Part shown: positions 41,691 through 51,222 of the stretch, piece by piece
Layout of the letters: each line of letters begins with the position of its first letter
How positions within the stretch are numbered: the stretch's first letter is position 1
Origin: Streptomyces lucensis JCM 4490
GTDB taxonomy: Bacteria; Actinomycetota; Actinomycetes; Streptomycetales; Streptomycetaceae
Assembly (NCBI RefSeq): GCF_014650035.1
Contig: NZ_BMUE01000002.1
Coordinates: forward strand, 62,001 to 126,000
Direction of reading: 5' to 3'
DNA length: 64,000 bases
Program-made: the position numbers and the translations under genes
Notes under the pieces: generated by a model
Told to the model about the DNA's origin: nothing
Database searches by the model: none
Seen by the model: only the letters and a program-made list of their open reading frames with translations

Positions 41691-43307
41691 ATGAGCGCCC
41701 CAACCCCGGCCCCAGGTGACGACAGGCCCCGCGAGGGCTACTACCCGGACCCGTCCATTCCCGGCTACGTCCGGTACTGGAACGGCGCCTCCTGGGTGCC
41801 CGGCACCAGCCGGCCGGCGCCGAAGGACGGCGAGCCGCTCAACCCGCCGCCCGGCGTCCGCCCGGCGGCCCCGGCCGTGGAGGAGACGGGTCCGCACTTC
41901 TTCGACGAGGACCCGCAGCCGCACGCGGCCGACGCGGGAGACGCCGGTCCCGGCGGCGAGCCCTGGGGGTCCGACCCGAGGCGCGCGGCGCAGGCCCCGG
42001 CCGGGCCGGCCGACGAGGGCCCCGACCCGAGCGGCACCTTCCTCTTCCGCCGCCCGGTCCCGGGCCCCGCGGCCGTTCCGGACGAGGGCACGATGACGTT
42101 CCGCCCGGTACCGGGCCAGGACGCCCCGGGGGCCCGGAACGACGCCCCGGGGGCCGGGGGTGCACACGTGCCCGGCCAGGGAACCGGTCCCGGCGGGCAC
42201 ACCGGCGGCACCGGCTCCGGTGTGCCCGGCTTCGGCGTTCAGGGGCCGGTCAGCACGTCCATGCCGTCGTCTTCCATGCCGTCGTCTTCCCCGGCACCCG
42301 CGCCCGCCCCGCCCGGCTCGGCCCCTTCCACCGGCCCCGGCTTCGGCGCCGGAAAGGCCGCTGCGGCCCGCGCCGCCGTGCAGCCCCCGCAGACGGCGCA
42401 GCCCGCGCAGGGCTCCCAGGGCTACGGCTACCCGCAGTCCGCGCAGCCTCCGCAGGGCTCCCACGGCTACGGCTATCCGCAGTCCCCGCCGTCAACGCAG
42501 ACCCCGCAGTCTCCGCACGCCCCGCAGGGCTCCCAGGGCTACGGCTATCCCCAGTCCGCGCAGGGCTCCCAGGGCTACGGCTACCCGCCGCCCGCCGCCC
42601 ATCAGTCACCGGTCGCGCCCGCCTCCGTGTCGCCCCCGGTGCCGCAGCAGGCCGGGCCGGGGCAGGGCGGAGCAGCCGGTCCCCTGAGCGCCGGTCCCGG
42701 GGGCGGGCAGAGCTCCTGGGCCCAGCAGGTGCACCAGCTGGCCGGGGGCGCGGAAGAGCAGCCCGTGGCGCCGTGGAAGCCGCCGGTGGAGGACCCGTTC
42801 CAGGCGGCGGCGCGGCGCCAGGCCGCGGCCCGGCCCGCCGGGCTCGGCAAGCGGTTCGCCGCCCGGCTGATCGACAGCCTGGTCGTGGCGGCGGTGACGG
42901 CTGCGGCGGCCGTGCCCCTCGGGCTCCAGGCCGCCGACCACATCCAGCAGAAGATCGACGCGGCCCGGCTGTCCGGCCGTACCGTCACCGTGTGGCTGCT
43001 CGACGGCACGACCGGCACCAGCCTCGGCATCGTCCTCGGCGTCCTCCTCCTCTCCGGTCTCGTGTACGAGGTGCTGCCGACCGCCAAGTGGGGGCGGACC
43101 CTCGGCAAGAAGCTGTGCGGTCTGGAGGTGCGGGACATCGAGGCGCACGAGGCCCCGACGTTCGGCGCGGCCCTGCGCCGCTGGCTGGTCTACAGCGTCC
43201 CCGGTCTGCTCGGCGTCGGGGTCGTGGGCGTGCTGTGGTGCGTGTTCGACCGTCCCTGGCACCAGTGCTGGCACGACAAGGCGGCCCGCACGTTCGTCGC
43301 CGGCTGA
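41691..43307 (+). CDS. RDD-family membrane protein with DUF2510 head and repetitive linker
   Basis: A 538-residue protein. Residues about 15-35 form a DUF2510 motif (EGYYPDPSIPGYVRYWNGASWVPG). Residues 40-365 are a long disordered Pro/Gly/Gln region with four copies of an unit like QGSQGYGYPQSAQ (about 245-300). The C-terminal 165 residues form the RDD domain: KRFAARLIDSLVVAAVTAAAA, then a second span and WGRTLGKKLCGLEVRD, with a third hydrophobic segment near the end. RDD proteins are multi-pass membrane proteins of mostly unknown transport role. A paralogue follows. Confidence 0.85.
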   Translation: MSAPTPAPGDDRPREGYYPDPSIPGYVRYWNGASWVPGTSRPAPKDGEPLNPPPGVRPAAPAVEETGPHFFDEDPQPHAADAGDAGPGGEPWGSDPRRAAQAPAGPADEGPDPSGTFLFRRPVPGPAAVPDEGTMTFRPVPGQDAPGARNDAPGAGGAHVPGQGTGPGGHTGGTGSGVPGFGVQGPVSTSMPSSSMPSSSPAPAPAPPGSAPSTGPGFGAGKAAAARAAVQPPQTAQPAQGSQGYGYPQSAQPPQGSHGYGYPQSPPSTQTPQSPHAPQGSQGYGYPQSAQGSQGYGYPPPAAHQSPVAPASVSPPVPQQAGPGQGGAAGPLSAGPGGGQSSWAQQVHQLAGGAEEQPVAPWKPPVEDPFQAAARRQAAARPAGLGKRFAARLIDSLVVAAVTAAAAVPLGLQAADHIQQKIDAARLSGRTVTVWLLDGTTGTSLGIVLGVLLLSGLVYEVLPTAKWGRTLGKKLCGLEVRDIEAHEAPTFGAALRRWLVYSVPGLLGVGVVGVLWCVFDRPWHQCWHDKAARTFVAG

Positions 43308-43379
43308 CCGCGGCGGGCGCGTACTCCGTACGGCCGCCCGCCGCGTGCGGAGACGAATCGTCCGGGTTCCACTCGGGCC

Positions 43380-44129
43380 ATGAGCAGCCAACCGCCCCCC
43401 GGCTCCGGAGAGCAGCCCCCCGAGGACGACCCGTTCAGGAAGCGGCCCCCGTCGGACCAGGGGTCGGGCTCGCCGTACGACACCCCGTACGGCGGCGCCC
43501 AGCAGCCCCCGCCGCCCGGCGGCGGTCAGCCCCCACCCCCGGGCGGCGGACAGCAGCCGCCCCCGTACGGCGGCCAGCAGCCGCCTCCGGCCGGCGGCAG
43601 CCCCTACGGCAGCCCGTACGGCGATGGCCCCTACGGAGCCGGAGCCGGTGCGGGCGGTCACCCCGGCGACCCCCTGGCCGGCATGCCCCCGCTCGCCGAC
43701 AGCGGCAGGCGGACACTCGCCCGGATCGTCGACATGATCCTCGTCGGCATCGTCGTCTGGCTGCTCACCTGGGCGTTCGGCGTGCGCGAGTACAACATCA
43801 ACGGCGACCGCGTCGAGGTCGGCAGGTCCTTCGCGCAGTCCCTGATCGCGGCGGTCCTCTACGTCGCCTACGACACCATCCTGATCAGCAGGTCGGGGCA
43901 GACCCTCGGCAAGAAGTGGCTCGGCATGCGGGTGGCGAACCTGGAGAACGGCGCCACCCCGTCCGCGCAGACCTCGCTGCTCCGGGCCCTGGTGCTGTGG
44001 TTGCCGTTCGCCTTCTGCTGCGCCTGCATCTGGACGGCGATCTGCGGCGGCTGGAGCTTCTTCGACAAGCCGTACAAACAGGGTCTGCACGACAAAGCGG
44101 CCAAGACGGTGGTGGTCAGCACCCGTTGA
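43380..44129 (+). CDS. RDD-family membrane protein
   Basis: A 249-residue protein: a Pro/Gly-rich cytoplasmic N-terminus (about 95 residues with PPPGGGQ repeats) and an RDD domain (SGRRTLARIVDMILVGIVVWLLTWAFG, then LISRSGQTLGKKWLGMRVANLENG and two more hydrophobic segments, ending KQGLHDKAAKTVV). It starts 72 bases after the preceding RDD gene and shares the C-terminal GLHDKAAKTVV/WHDKAARTFV motif with it, so the pair arose by duplication. Confidence 0.86.
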   Translation: MSSQPPPGSGEQPPEDDPFRKRPPSDQGSGSPYDTPYGGAQQPPPPGGGQPPPPGGGQQPPPYGGQQPPPAGGSPYGSPYGDGPYGAGAGAGGHPGDPLAGMPPLADSGRRTLARIVDMILVGIVVWLLTWAFGVREYNINGDRVEVGRSFAQSLIAAVLYVAYDTILISRSGQTLGKKWLGMRVANLENGATPSAQTSLLRALVLWLPFAFCCACIWTAICGGWSFFDKPYKQGLHDKAAKTVVVSTR

Positions 44130-44148
44130 GCCGGGGAGCCGGTCGCGC

Positions 44149-44382
44149 TCACAGGGTGGTGGGCACGCGCTCCTCCTCGTCCACCGGCGCCCCGGCGGGC
44201 GCCTCGGTGGTGCGCGGTGCGGGTACCGTCATGGCGACCAGGAGCCCCAGTGCGAGTGCCGCCAGGGCGATGACGGTGATCGCGAGGACCGAACTCGCCT
44301 GGGACAGCAGCAGCATGGCGAGCGTCGAGAGGACCACGGTGCAGGAACCGTAGGCGAGCTGGGCGGCAGTCGGACGAGGCAT
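44149..44382 (-). CDS. Small two-span membrane protein
   Basis: A 77-residue protein with two hydrophobic segments (about residues 8-30 and 32-54: AYGSCTVVLSTLAMLLLS and VLAITVIALAALALGLLVAM) and a short acidic C-terminal tail. I do not recognise a family. ATG 44382 gives the compact form; an in-frame start at 44502 is possible. It is convergent with the second RDD gene. Confidence 0.68.
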   Translation of the reverse strand: MPRPTAAQLAYGSCTVVLSTLAMLLLSQASSVLAITVIALAALALGLLVAMTVPAPRTTEAPAGAPVDEEERVPTTL

Positions 44383-44770
44383 GGCGATCGTGTCCTCGGA
44401 AGTCTTCGGGGTCGGTTGTGGGGGGTGCCGTTCGACTCTCTTCGCGTGCATGCCCTGGCCGAACGCCCGGTAAGCGTGACCTAACCCACGGTACCGGTGC
44501 ACAGGGGGCGCACGGAGTCATGGGTCCCCCCGGCGGGCCCCAGGCCCCCGTTGGGGGATCGGCACTGTTCACGAGCGGGTCGGCGGGCGTTCGCAAAGCG
44601 GACGCCCGCTCCGCATAGTGCACTTGTCCTGCTCAAGTCAAGGTCTGTCTTTTCTTCTAAACCTCTAGTCAAATGTCGTCACTTGAACACGCGCTGATCG
44701 AGCGCGCACGGATTCCTCCATGACCCAGGGCCCCCTGTCCGTGTGCGCGGCGCGTAGGGGAGGAACTCAA

Positions 44771-47128
44771 GTGACCAGCAGATCCTGGATGTTCAGAGCG
44801 GCCGCGATCGGTGTGACGCTCGCGGCGACGTCCGCCGGCTTCGCGACCTTCGCCGTCGCGGAGGCGAGCACCACCGCGTCGTCGGCCGCCGCGAACCGGC
44901 ACGACCCGGCGCCGGTGAAGCAGCGCAAGCACGACCTCGACGGCCCCCTGAGCAAGACTCAGGACGCGCAGCGCCGCGAGGCGCTGAACCAGCTCATCGC
45001 GGGCAAGGCCAAGGCGCAGGAGCGCAACGGCTCCAAGGTCGTCGCGCTCAAGAGCAGCAAGGGCCAGAGCAAGTACGTCGAGCTGAGCCGCGAGAAGACC
45101 GACAAGATCTTCACGATCCTCGTCGAGTTCGGCAACCAGAAGGACCCCAAGTTCGGGGGCTCCAACGGGCCGCTGCACAACAAGATCGCCGCGCCGGACC
45201 GCAAGAAGGACAACTCCACGGCGTGGCAGAAGGACTACAACCAGAAGCACTTCCAGGACCTGTACTTCGGTACCGGCACCAAGACCGAGTCGCTGAAGAA
45301 GTACTACGAGAAGCAGTCCTCGGGCCGCTACTCGGTCAGCGGTGAGGTCAGCGACTGGGTCAAGGTCCCGTACAACGAGGCGCGCTACGGCAACAACGCC
45401 TGCGGTCAGACGAACTGCCCGAGCGTGTGGAACGTCGTCAGCGACGGTCTGAACGCCTGGGTCGCCCAGCAGAAGAAGGCGGGCAAGTCCGACGCGGACA
45501 TCAAGAAGGACCTCGCCAAGTACGACAAGTGGGACCGGTACGACTTCGACGGCGACGGCAACTTCAACGAGCCCGACGGCTACGTCGACCACTTCCAGAT
45601 CGTGCACGCCGGTGAGGACGAGTCCGCGGGCGGCGGCGCCGAGGGCAAGGACGCCATCTGGGCCCACCGCTGGTACGCCTTCGGCACCGACGCCGGCGCG
45701 ACCGGCCCGGCCGGCAACAAGCTCGGCGGCACCCAGGTCGGCAGCACCGGTGTCTGGGTCGGCGACTACACCATCCAGCCGGAGAACGGCGGCCTCGGTG
45801 TCTTCGCCCACGAGTACGGCCACGACCTCGGTCTGCCGGACGAGTACGACACCGCCGGCGGTGACAACTCCACCGGCTTCTGGACCCTGATGTCCTCCGG
45901 CTCCTGGCTGGGCACGGGCAAGGAGTCCATAGGCGACATGCCGGGCGACATGAACGCCTGGGACAAGATGCAGCTCGGCTGGCTGAACTACGACACCGCC
46001 AAGGCCGGCAAGCAGTCCACGCACAAGCTGGGCGTCGCCGAGTACAACACCTGGGACAAGCAGGCCCTCGTGGTCACGCTGCCGGACAAGGCGGTCACCA
46101 CCACGATCACCCAGCCCGCCGAGGGTTCGACCCAGTGGTGGAGCGGCAGCGGCGACAACCTGAAGAACACGCTGACCCGTTCCGTCGACCTGACGGGCAA
46201 GGCGAAGGCGAGCCTGGACCTCGACGGCTGGTGGGCCATCGAGGACGGCTACGACTACCTCTACACCGAGGTGTCGACCGACGGCGGCGCCAACTGGACC
46301 GCCCTGGACGGCACGGCGGACGGCCAGGCCATCCCGCGTGACGGCAGCGGCAAGCCGGCGCTGAGCGGCTTCTCGCAGACGCACAAGAAGCTGTCGTACT
46401 CGCTGGACGCCTACGCGGGCCAGAAGATCGACCTGCGCTTCCGCTACGCCAGCGACGGCGGTGTCGCGGAGAACGGCTTCACGGCCGACCAGATCAGCGT
46501 GACCGCCGACGGCACCCCGCTCTTCTCGGACAACGCCGAGACCGCGGACGCCGCCTGGACCGCGAACGGCTTCTCCCGCATCGGCGCGTCCTTCACCAAG
46601 GACTACAAGCAGTACTACCTCGCCGAGAACCGCCAGTACGTCTCGTACGACAAGACGCTGAAGACCGGCCCGTACAACTTCGGCTTCGCGTCGCGCCCGG
46701 ACTGGGTGGAGCACTACCCGTACCAGAACGGTCTGCTGATCTGGAAGTGGGACACCTCCCAGGCGGACAACAACACCAACAGCACCAACGGCCACCCGGG
46801 CACGGGTCTGATCCTTCCGATCGACTCGCACTGGAAGGCGCTGAAGTGGTCCGACGGCACGCTGATGCGCAACCGCATGCAGGCCTACGACTCCCCGTTC
46901 AGCCTCTACGGCACGGACGGCCTCACCCTGCACAAGGCGGACAAGGTGACGAAGATCAAGGCGTCGAAGGGCGTCTCGGTCTTCAACGACCACACCAGCT
47001 CCTACTACGACCCGACGAACCCGACCGGTGGCGTGAAGATCACTGACACCAACACCAAGATCTCGATCGCCAAGGAGGCCAAGGACGGCTCCACGATCCA
47101 GCTCAAGGTCGGTCCCGCGGTGAAGTAG
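44771..47128 (+). CDS. Secreted M6-family metalloprotease (immune inhibitor A type)
   Basis: A 785-residue exported protease. A signal peptide (RSWMFRAAAIGVTLAATSAGFATFAVA) is followed by a propeptide and the M6 domain. The zinc site HEYGH (347-351) sits in the family motif FAHEYGHDLGLPDEYD. Asp-rich DFDGDGNFNEPDGYVDHF suggests calcium binding. The C-terminal half contains a jellyroll-like region (ASLDLDGWWAIEDGYDYLYTEVSTDGG) typical of InhA proteases. GTG 44771 has GGGGAGGA upstream. The AT-richer leader (44620-44770) should hold the promoter. Confidence 0.92.
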   Translation: MTSRSWMFRAAAIGVTLAATSAGFATFAVAEASTTASSAAANRHDPAPVKQRKHDLDGPLSKTQDAQRREALNQLIAGKAKAQERNGSKVVALKSSKGQSKYVELSREKTDKIFTILVEFGNQKDPKFGGSNGPLHNKIAAPDRKKDNSTAWQKDYNQKHFQDLYFGTGTKTESLKKYYEKQSSGRYSVSGEVSDWVKVPYNEARYGNNACGQTNCPSVWNVVSDGLNAWVAQQKKAGKSDADIKKDLAKYDKWDRYDFDGDGNFNEPDGYVDHFQIVHAGEDESAGGGAEGKDAIWAHRWYAFGTDAGATGPAGNKLGGTQVGSTGVWVGDYTIQPENGGLGVFAHEYGHDLGLPDEYDTAGGDNSTGFWTLMSSGSWLGTGKESIGDMPGDMNAWDKMQLGWLNYDTAKAGKQSTHKLGVAEYNTWDKQALVVTLPDKAVTTTITQPAEGSTQWWSGSGDNLKNTLTRSVDLTGKAKASLDLDGWWAIEDGYDYLYTEVSTDGGANWTALDGTADGQAIPRDGSGKPALSGFSQTHKKLSYSLDAYAGQKIDLRFRYASDGGVAENGFTADQISVTADGTPLFSDNAETADAAWTANGFSRIGASFTKDYKQYYLAENRQYVSYDKTLKTGPYNFGFASRPDWVEHYPYQNGLLIWKWDTSQADNNTNSTNGHPGTGLILPIDSHWKALKWSDGTLMRNRMQAYDSPFSLYGTDGLTLHKADKVTKIKASKGVSVFNDHTSSYYDPTNPTGGVKITDTNTKISIAKEAKDGSTIQLKVGPAVK

Positions 47129-47154
47129 TCTCCATCACCGCAGGTCACAGGCGT

Positions 47155-47186
47155 ATCGGCGGCAGCCCCTTGGCGGGCTGCCGCCG
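47155..47186 (+). terminator. Terminator after the M6 protease gene
   Basis: A perfect 13-bp stem (47155-47167 with 47174-47186) with a 6-base loop starts 27 bases after the stop codon and is followed by TCGTGTTT. Confidence 0.85.
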
Positions 47187-47249
47187 ATCGTGTTTAGGTG
47201 CGTCCTGTGAACCGCTTATTGACACCGACCGGAACGGGGATGTGACCGC

Positions 47250-47576
47250 ATGGCCGCAGGAGGCTTCTGCAAGCTGCCGAACGGCACGGTGGTGGTGGCG
47301 TTGAACCTGCCCTACGGCTCCGCCGCGGTGCGTGTGCTGGTACACGCCCAGAACCGGGCGCGGGCCCTGACCAGGCTCCGCAACCTGGGCCTGCGGGCGA
47401 TCTACCTGCGAGGAAACGCCGCGCCCCCGTCGCCGGACGAGATCACGGCGGTGCTGCACCACCCCGACGGCCTGATATGGCGCACGGCGCCGGCGGACAG
47501 CGGTGTCGTCGCCAACGAGCTGTGGCACCCGATCCGCGCGCTGCTGAGACAGCCCCCGGTGGTCCAGCAGGGGTGA
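47250..47576 (+). CDS. Conserved hypothetical protein, 108 residues
   Basis: A 108-residue soluble protein of unknown family. It is rich in beta-type sequence in the first half (KLPNGTVVVALNLPYGSAAVRVLVHAQN) and has a basic stretch (RARALTRLRNLGLRAIYLRG). No motif for a catalytic site is visible. Codon use is typical of the genome. GGAACGGGGA lies about 10 bases upstream of the ATG. Confidence 0.65.
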   Translation: MAAGGFCKLPNGTVVVALNLPYGSAAVRVLVHAQNRARALTRLRNLGLRAIYLRGNAAPPSPDEITAVLHHPDGLIWRTAPADSGVVANELWHPIRALLRQPPVVQQG

Positions 47577-47630
47577 CGCGGCCCGGCGCGCGCCCCGTCG
47601 ACGGGCCGGCGCGCACGGGCCGGCCGGGGC

Positions 47631-49937
47631 TCACGTGCCGGTGGCGGCCCGGCCGAGCGCGGCGAGTGCGGTGGCGGCCTCGGCCTGGCGCGGGCTGCGC
47701 AGCGCGGCGAGGGCGTCCCGGGCGGCGCGCAGCGTCTCCCGGGCCTCCGGGTGCCCCAGAGCGGCGAGCACCCGGCCCAGGTCGAGCCGGGCAGGTTCGG
47801 CCCAGGCCGGCATCTGCGAGGCCTCGAAGAAGGCCACGGCGTGCCGGAGCGACGGCTCGGCCTCGTGCCAGCGCTCCAGCGCCGCCAGGTCGTTGCCGAT
47901 GTGCTGCCGGGCGACCGCGTGGTACATGGCGATCAGCTCGTCCGCCTGGCCCGGGACGCCCGCCCGGCAGATCCGTTCGCTGCGGCGGTGGATGTCCAGG
48001 GCTTCCGCCGCCCGGCCCATCCGGCGCAGCAGGGTGCCGAGGGTGTTGAGGGTCGTCAGCTCCGCCAGCCTGGCCTGCGGGGAGGTCTGCGAGGCGAGGC
48101 GGCGGACCGCCTCGCGCAGCCGCGTGTGGGCCTCCTCCATCCGGCCCAGCCGGTCCAGCGCCTGCGCGCCGTAGCCCAGTGCCCAGCCCTGCTGGAGCCC
48201 GTCCCCGCTGTCACGGGCCGCCACGAGCGCGGCGTCGGCGGACGCCAGGGCGGCCCGGGGATCGTGGGCGCAGGAGTTGTGGGCCCAGGCGAGGTAGTTG
48301 AGGTGCACCGCTTCCTCCCGCCTGCCGCCGAGCGCGCGGGCGGAGCCGGAGGAGCGCCGGAAGACCTCCACCCACTGCTCCCAGTGCTTGTTGAGGTCGG
48401 AGAACCAGTGCATCGCCTCCGCCGCGTCCAGGACCTCCCGGTGCCGGCCCGAGTCGTGGGCCCGGCGCAGCGCGGCGAGCCACTGGGCCCGCTCGGCCTC
48501 CAGCCAGGCCCGTGCCTCCTCCCGGCCGGCGGGGGCTCCGTCCGGGTCCGGGTCGCCGGACGGCGCCGCCCGGTCGTGGTCGACGTCGAAGTGGAGCGCG
48601 GCCGCGGTGGCCCGGCGCAGCATCCACCGCGCGGTCCGGTCCAGGGCGGCGTCGCGGACCGCGGGGCCGTCCTCGGCCGCGACCTGCTCGGCGGCGTAGA
48701 GCCTGAGCAGGTCGTGGAACCGGTAGCGTTCGGCGGCGGGATCGCTCTGGAGCAGTCCGGCGTCGGTCAGCTCCTCGGCGCGGGCGACCGCCTCGTCGTG
48801 GGGGAGCCCGGCCAGGAGCGCGCCGGTCTCCGGGCTGAAGTCCGCCCCGGCGGCCAGTGAGGCGCGGCGCAGGAACGCCCTGGAGTCCGCGGGAAGCTGC
48901 CGGTACGAGAGCGCGAAGGCGGCGCGTACCCGCAGGTTCCCGGCCTGGAGGCCGTCCAGCCGCCGGCCCTCGGCGGCGAGCCGGGCGGCGAGCTTGCCCA
49001 GGCGCTCGTGCGGCCGGCTGAGGAGCCGCTGCCCGGCGATCCGGACGGCCAGCGGCAGGTGCCCGCACAGATCGGCGAGGTCGCGGGCGGCCTGCGCCTC
49101 CGCCCGCACCCGTTCGGGACCGACGATGCGGGTCAGCAGTTCCACCGCCTCCTCGCGCCGCAGCAGGGCCAGGTCGCAGCGGTGGACGGAGGTCAGACCC
49201 GCCAGGGCCTGGCGGCTGGTGACGATGGTCAGCGACGGGCCGGTGCCGGGCAGCAGCGGACCGACCTGGGACTCGTCGGCGGCGTTGTCCAGCACCAGGA
49301 GCAGCCGCCGGCCGCCGGTCAGGGACCGCCACAGGCCCGCGCGGTCGTCGGTGCCGGCCGGGATCGCGGCGTCGGCGACGCCCATGGCGCCCAGCAGCCG
49401 GGCCAGCGCGTCACGGGGGGTGGCCGGCTCGGCGTCCATGCCCTGCAGGTCCAGGGCGAACCGCCCGTCCGGGAAGTGCGGGGCGAGACGGTGTGCGGCG
49501 TGCACCGCGAACGCGGTCTTGCCCAGGCCGGGCTGCCCGGCGACCACGGTGACCACCGGCCGGTCCGGGCCGGCGTCCCGCGCCAGGTCCAGCAGCCGGG
49601 CGAGAGCCGCGTCGCGGGCGGTGAAGTCCTGGATGTCGCGCGGCAGGGGCAGGGCGGCGGGCGCGGCCGGTCCGTCCGTCGTCCGGGGGCGCGGACGCCC
49701 CAGCGCGGCGGACTCCTCCAGGCCCGCCGCGTCGTCCGCGTCCAGCCCCAGCGCCTCGGCCAGTGCCTGGACGGTACGGCGCTGCGGTCCTCGGGTACGC
49801 CCGCGTTCCATGTCGGCCAGGGCCCGGACGCTCACGCCGGCCGCATGGGACAGCGCCTCCTGGCTGAGTCCGGCACGGGCCCGCAGGAGGCGCAGCCGCT
49901 GCCCGAAGTCCTCCGTGGAAGGCGAGCCACCGCGCAC
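47631..49937 (-). CDS. STAND-type transcriptional regulator: XRE helix-turn-helix, NB-ARC ATPase, TPR domain
   Basis: A 768-residue regulator of AfsR-like overall plan but with an XRE head. The helix-turn-helix is FGQRLRLLRARAGLSQEALSHAAGVSVRALADMERGRTRGPQ (residues about 10-52). The NB-ARC domain has Walker A GQPGLGKTAF, Walker B RRLLLVLDNAADESQV and the GLPLA-like CGHLPLAVRIAG. The C-terminal half holds TPR-like repeats. GTG 49937 has GGGGGAC upstream. It is divergent from the PIG-L gene, and a perfect 13-bp inverted repeat lies between them, so it probably controls that gene and itself. Confidence 0.86.
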   Translation of the reverse strand: MRGGSPSTEDFGQRLRLLRARAGLSQEALSHAAGVSVRALADMERGRTRGPQRRTVQALAEALGLDADDAAGLEESAALGRPRPRTTDGPAAPAALPLPRDIQDFTARDAALARLLDLARDAGPDRPVVTVVAGQPGLGKTAFAVHAAHRLAPHFPDGRFALDLQGMDAEPATPRDALARLLGAMGVADAAIPAGTDDRAGLWRSLTGGRRLLLVLDNAADESQVGPLLPGTGPSLTIVTSRQALAGLTSVHRCDLALLRREEAVELLTRIVGPERVRAEAQAARDLADLCGHLPLAVRIAGQRLLSRPHERLGKLAARLAAEGRRLDGLQAGNLRVRAAFALSYRQLPADSRAFLRRASLAAGADFSPETGALLAGLPHDEAVARAEELTDAGLLQSDPAAERYRFHDLLRLYAAEQVAAEDGPAVRDAALDRTARWMLRRATAAALHFDVDHDRAAPSGDPDPDGAPAGREEARAWLEAERAQWLAALRRAHDSGRHREVLDAAEAMHWFSDLNKHWEQWVEVFRRSSGSARALGGRREEAVHLNYLAWAHNSCAHDPRAALASADAALVAARDSGDGLQQGWALGYGAQALDRLGRMEEAHTRLREAVRRLASQTSPQARLAELTTLNTLGTLLRRMGRAAEALDIHRRSERICRAGVPGQADELIAMYHAVARQHIGNDLAALERWHEAEPSLRHAVAFFEASQMPAWAEPARLDLGRVLAALGHPEARETLRAARDALAALRSPRQAEAATALAALGRAATGT

Positions 49938-49977
49938 CGTCGACGTCCCCCGATCATCCGGCCCGTCCGGACGCGAG

Positions 49978-50015
49978 CCCCGGCAGAAGTATGGCGGACC
50001 GCACTTCTGCCGGGG
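49978..50015. promoter_or_regulatory. Perfect 13-bp inverted repeat between the STAND regulator and PIG-L genes
   Basis: CCCCGGCAGAAGT (49978-49990) and its exact complement ACTTCTGCCGGGG (50003-50015) flank 12 bases. It lies 41 bases before the regulator start and 153 bases before the PIG-L start, in a divergent promoter region. No T-run follows, so it is more likely an operator than a terminator. Confidence 0.6.
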
Positions 50016-50167
50016 GAACTGCCTGGGACGCGTGGGCAGTTGGTGGTCGACTGAGGACAGGCGCGGGACGCCCCTACCCCCCTGTGCGGGCCGGGGAGCG
50101 GCACAGACCACCCGCCGCCGGACGACCACCGAAGACACGTGGCGATCGCGAATCGGGGAGACCTCAC

Positions 50168-51067
50168 ATGAGCAGTGGCAACGAGCAGACCACCGGGATC
50201 TCCCGGCGGAGCGTGCTGGCGGCGGGTGCGCTGACCGCCGCCGCCGTGGCGTACCAGGCGGGCCGGGCCCCCGCGGCGTCCGCCGCCGCCAAGCCCGCCA
50301 TCTTCTACGCCCCCCACCAGGACGACGACGCGATCGGCCTGGCCGGTTCGATCCTGGAGCACAAGGCGGCGGGCAGGCCCGTCCACCTCGTACTGGTGAG
50401 CAACGGCAGGAACCCCGATCTGGCCCAGCTCATGAACACCGACCCCTGCCCCCTGACCACCTGGGACAGCCCGCACCCGTGCGCGGCGGGCGGCAGGCAC
50501 AACCTGTCCTGGCCGACCGACGGGACCTCCAAGGTCGTCGCCGCCCGGACGGCCGAGTTCATGGCCTCCGCGAAGGCACTGGGCGTCGACAAGGTCGTCA
50601 ACCTCAAGATCGTGGACGACGGCTTCGACAGCAACTCCGCCTACAACAAGCTCGTCGACCGGATCGACGCCAAGGTCAGGGCGCTCGCCGCGCAGTACCC
50701 CGGCGCGTCGCACAAGTTCACGGCCGGCTGGCTGGAGCGCACCGAAACCCACAAGGCGTGCAGCGACGTGGCCTACCGCCTGATGAACGACGGCACGATC
50801 TCCGACGTGCGCTTCAACCACGTCTACGCCTACGGGCGCCCCCGCGAGCGGCGCGCGGACGGCGCGGCGTACGTGCTGGACATCCCCGGCTCCCACATGA
50901 AGACCAAGCGCAACGCGATGTACGCCTACAACACGTGGGACCCGAGCCGGAACCTGTACGCCCTCGGCTACCACAGCGTCCCCGACCTGCTGGAGGCCGC
51001 GCACGCCGATCCCCGCGAGTTCGTGTACACCCTGCCGTCCGACTACCGGCCGGGCAGGGGCAACTGA
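50168..51067 (+). CDS. Tat-exported PIG-L (LmbE-like) family deacetylase
   Basis: A 299-residue protein. A twin-arginine signal (GISRRSVLAAGALTAAAVAYQAG) precedes the PIG-L domain. The zinc-binding PHxDD motif appears as YAPHQDDDAIGLAGSI (about residues 43-58), and HVYAYGRPRERRADG lies further on. Family members remove N-acetyl groups from GlcNAc-containing conjugates. Being exported, this one probably acts on wall or extracellular glycans. ATG 50168 has GGGGAG upstream. The divergent STAND regulator is its likely controller. Confidence 0.88.
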   Translation: MSSGNEQTTGISRRSVLAAGALTAAAVAYQAGRAPAASAAAKPAIFYAPHQDDDAIGLAGSILEHKAAGRPVHLVLVSNGRNPDLAQLMNTDPCPLTTWDSPHPCAAGGRHNLSWPTDGTSKVVAARTAEFMASAKALGVDKVVNLKIVDDGFDSNSAYNKLVDRIDAKVRALAAQYPGASHKFTAGWLERTETHKACSDVAYRLMNDGTISDVRFNHVYAYGRPRERRADGAAYVLDIPGSHMKTKRNAMYAYNTWDPSRNLYALGYHSVPDLLEAAHADPREFVYTLPSDYRPGRGN

Positions 51068-51104
51068 GAACCGCACGACACCGACCAGGACCACGCAGGG
51101 CATC

Positions 51105-51163
51105 TCGTTCGGATCATGCCGGGCTCGCGGGCCCTGGCACCTGATCCGGCCTGATCCGAACGA
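51105..51163 (+). terminator. 12-bp stem hairpin after PIG-L gene
   Basis: TCGTTCGGATCA (51105-51116) pairs with TGATCCGAACGA (51152-51163) around a 35-base loop that itself contains GC-rich pairing. It starts 38 bases after the PIG-L stop and 60 bases before the next gene. Confidence 0.65.
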
Positions 51164-51222
51164 AAGACCCTCGGCCGACGGCACCGAGCCGCGGCCCCGC
51201 ACCACCGACGGGGGAACTCTCC

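Noticed and set aside
49991-50167. N-terminal extension of the PIG-L protein from ATG 49991
   Set aside because: This start would bury the twin-arginine signal 60 residues inside the protein and begins within the inverted repeat; ATG 50168 gives a normal Tat signal.
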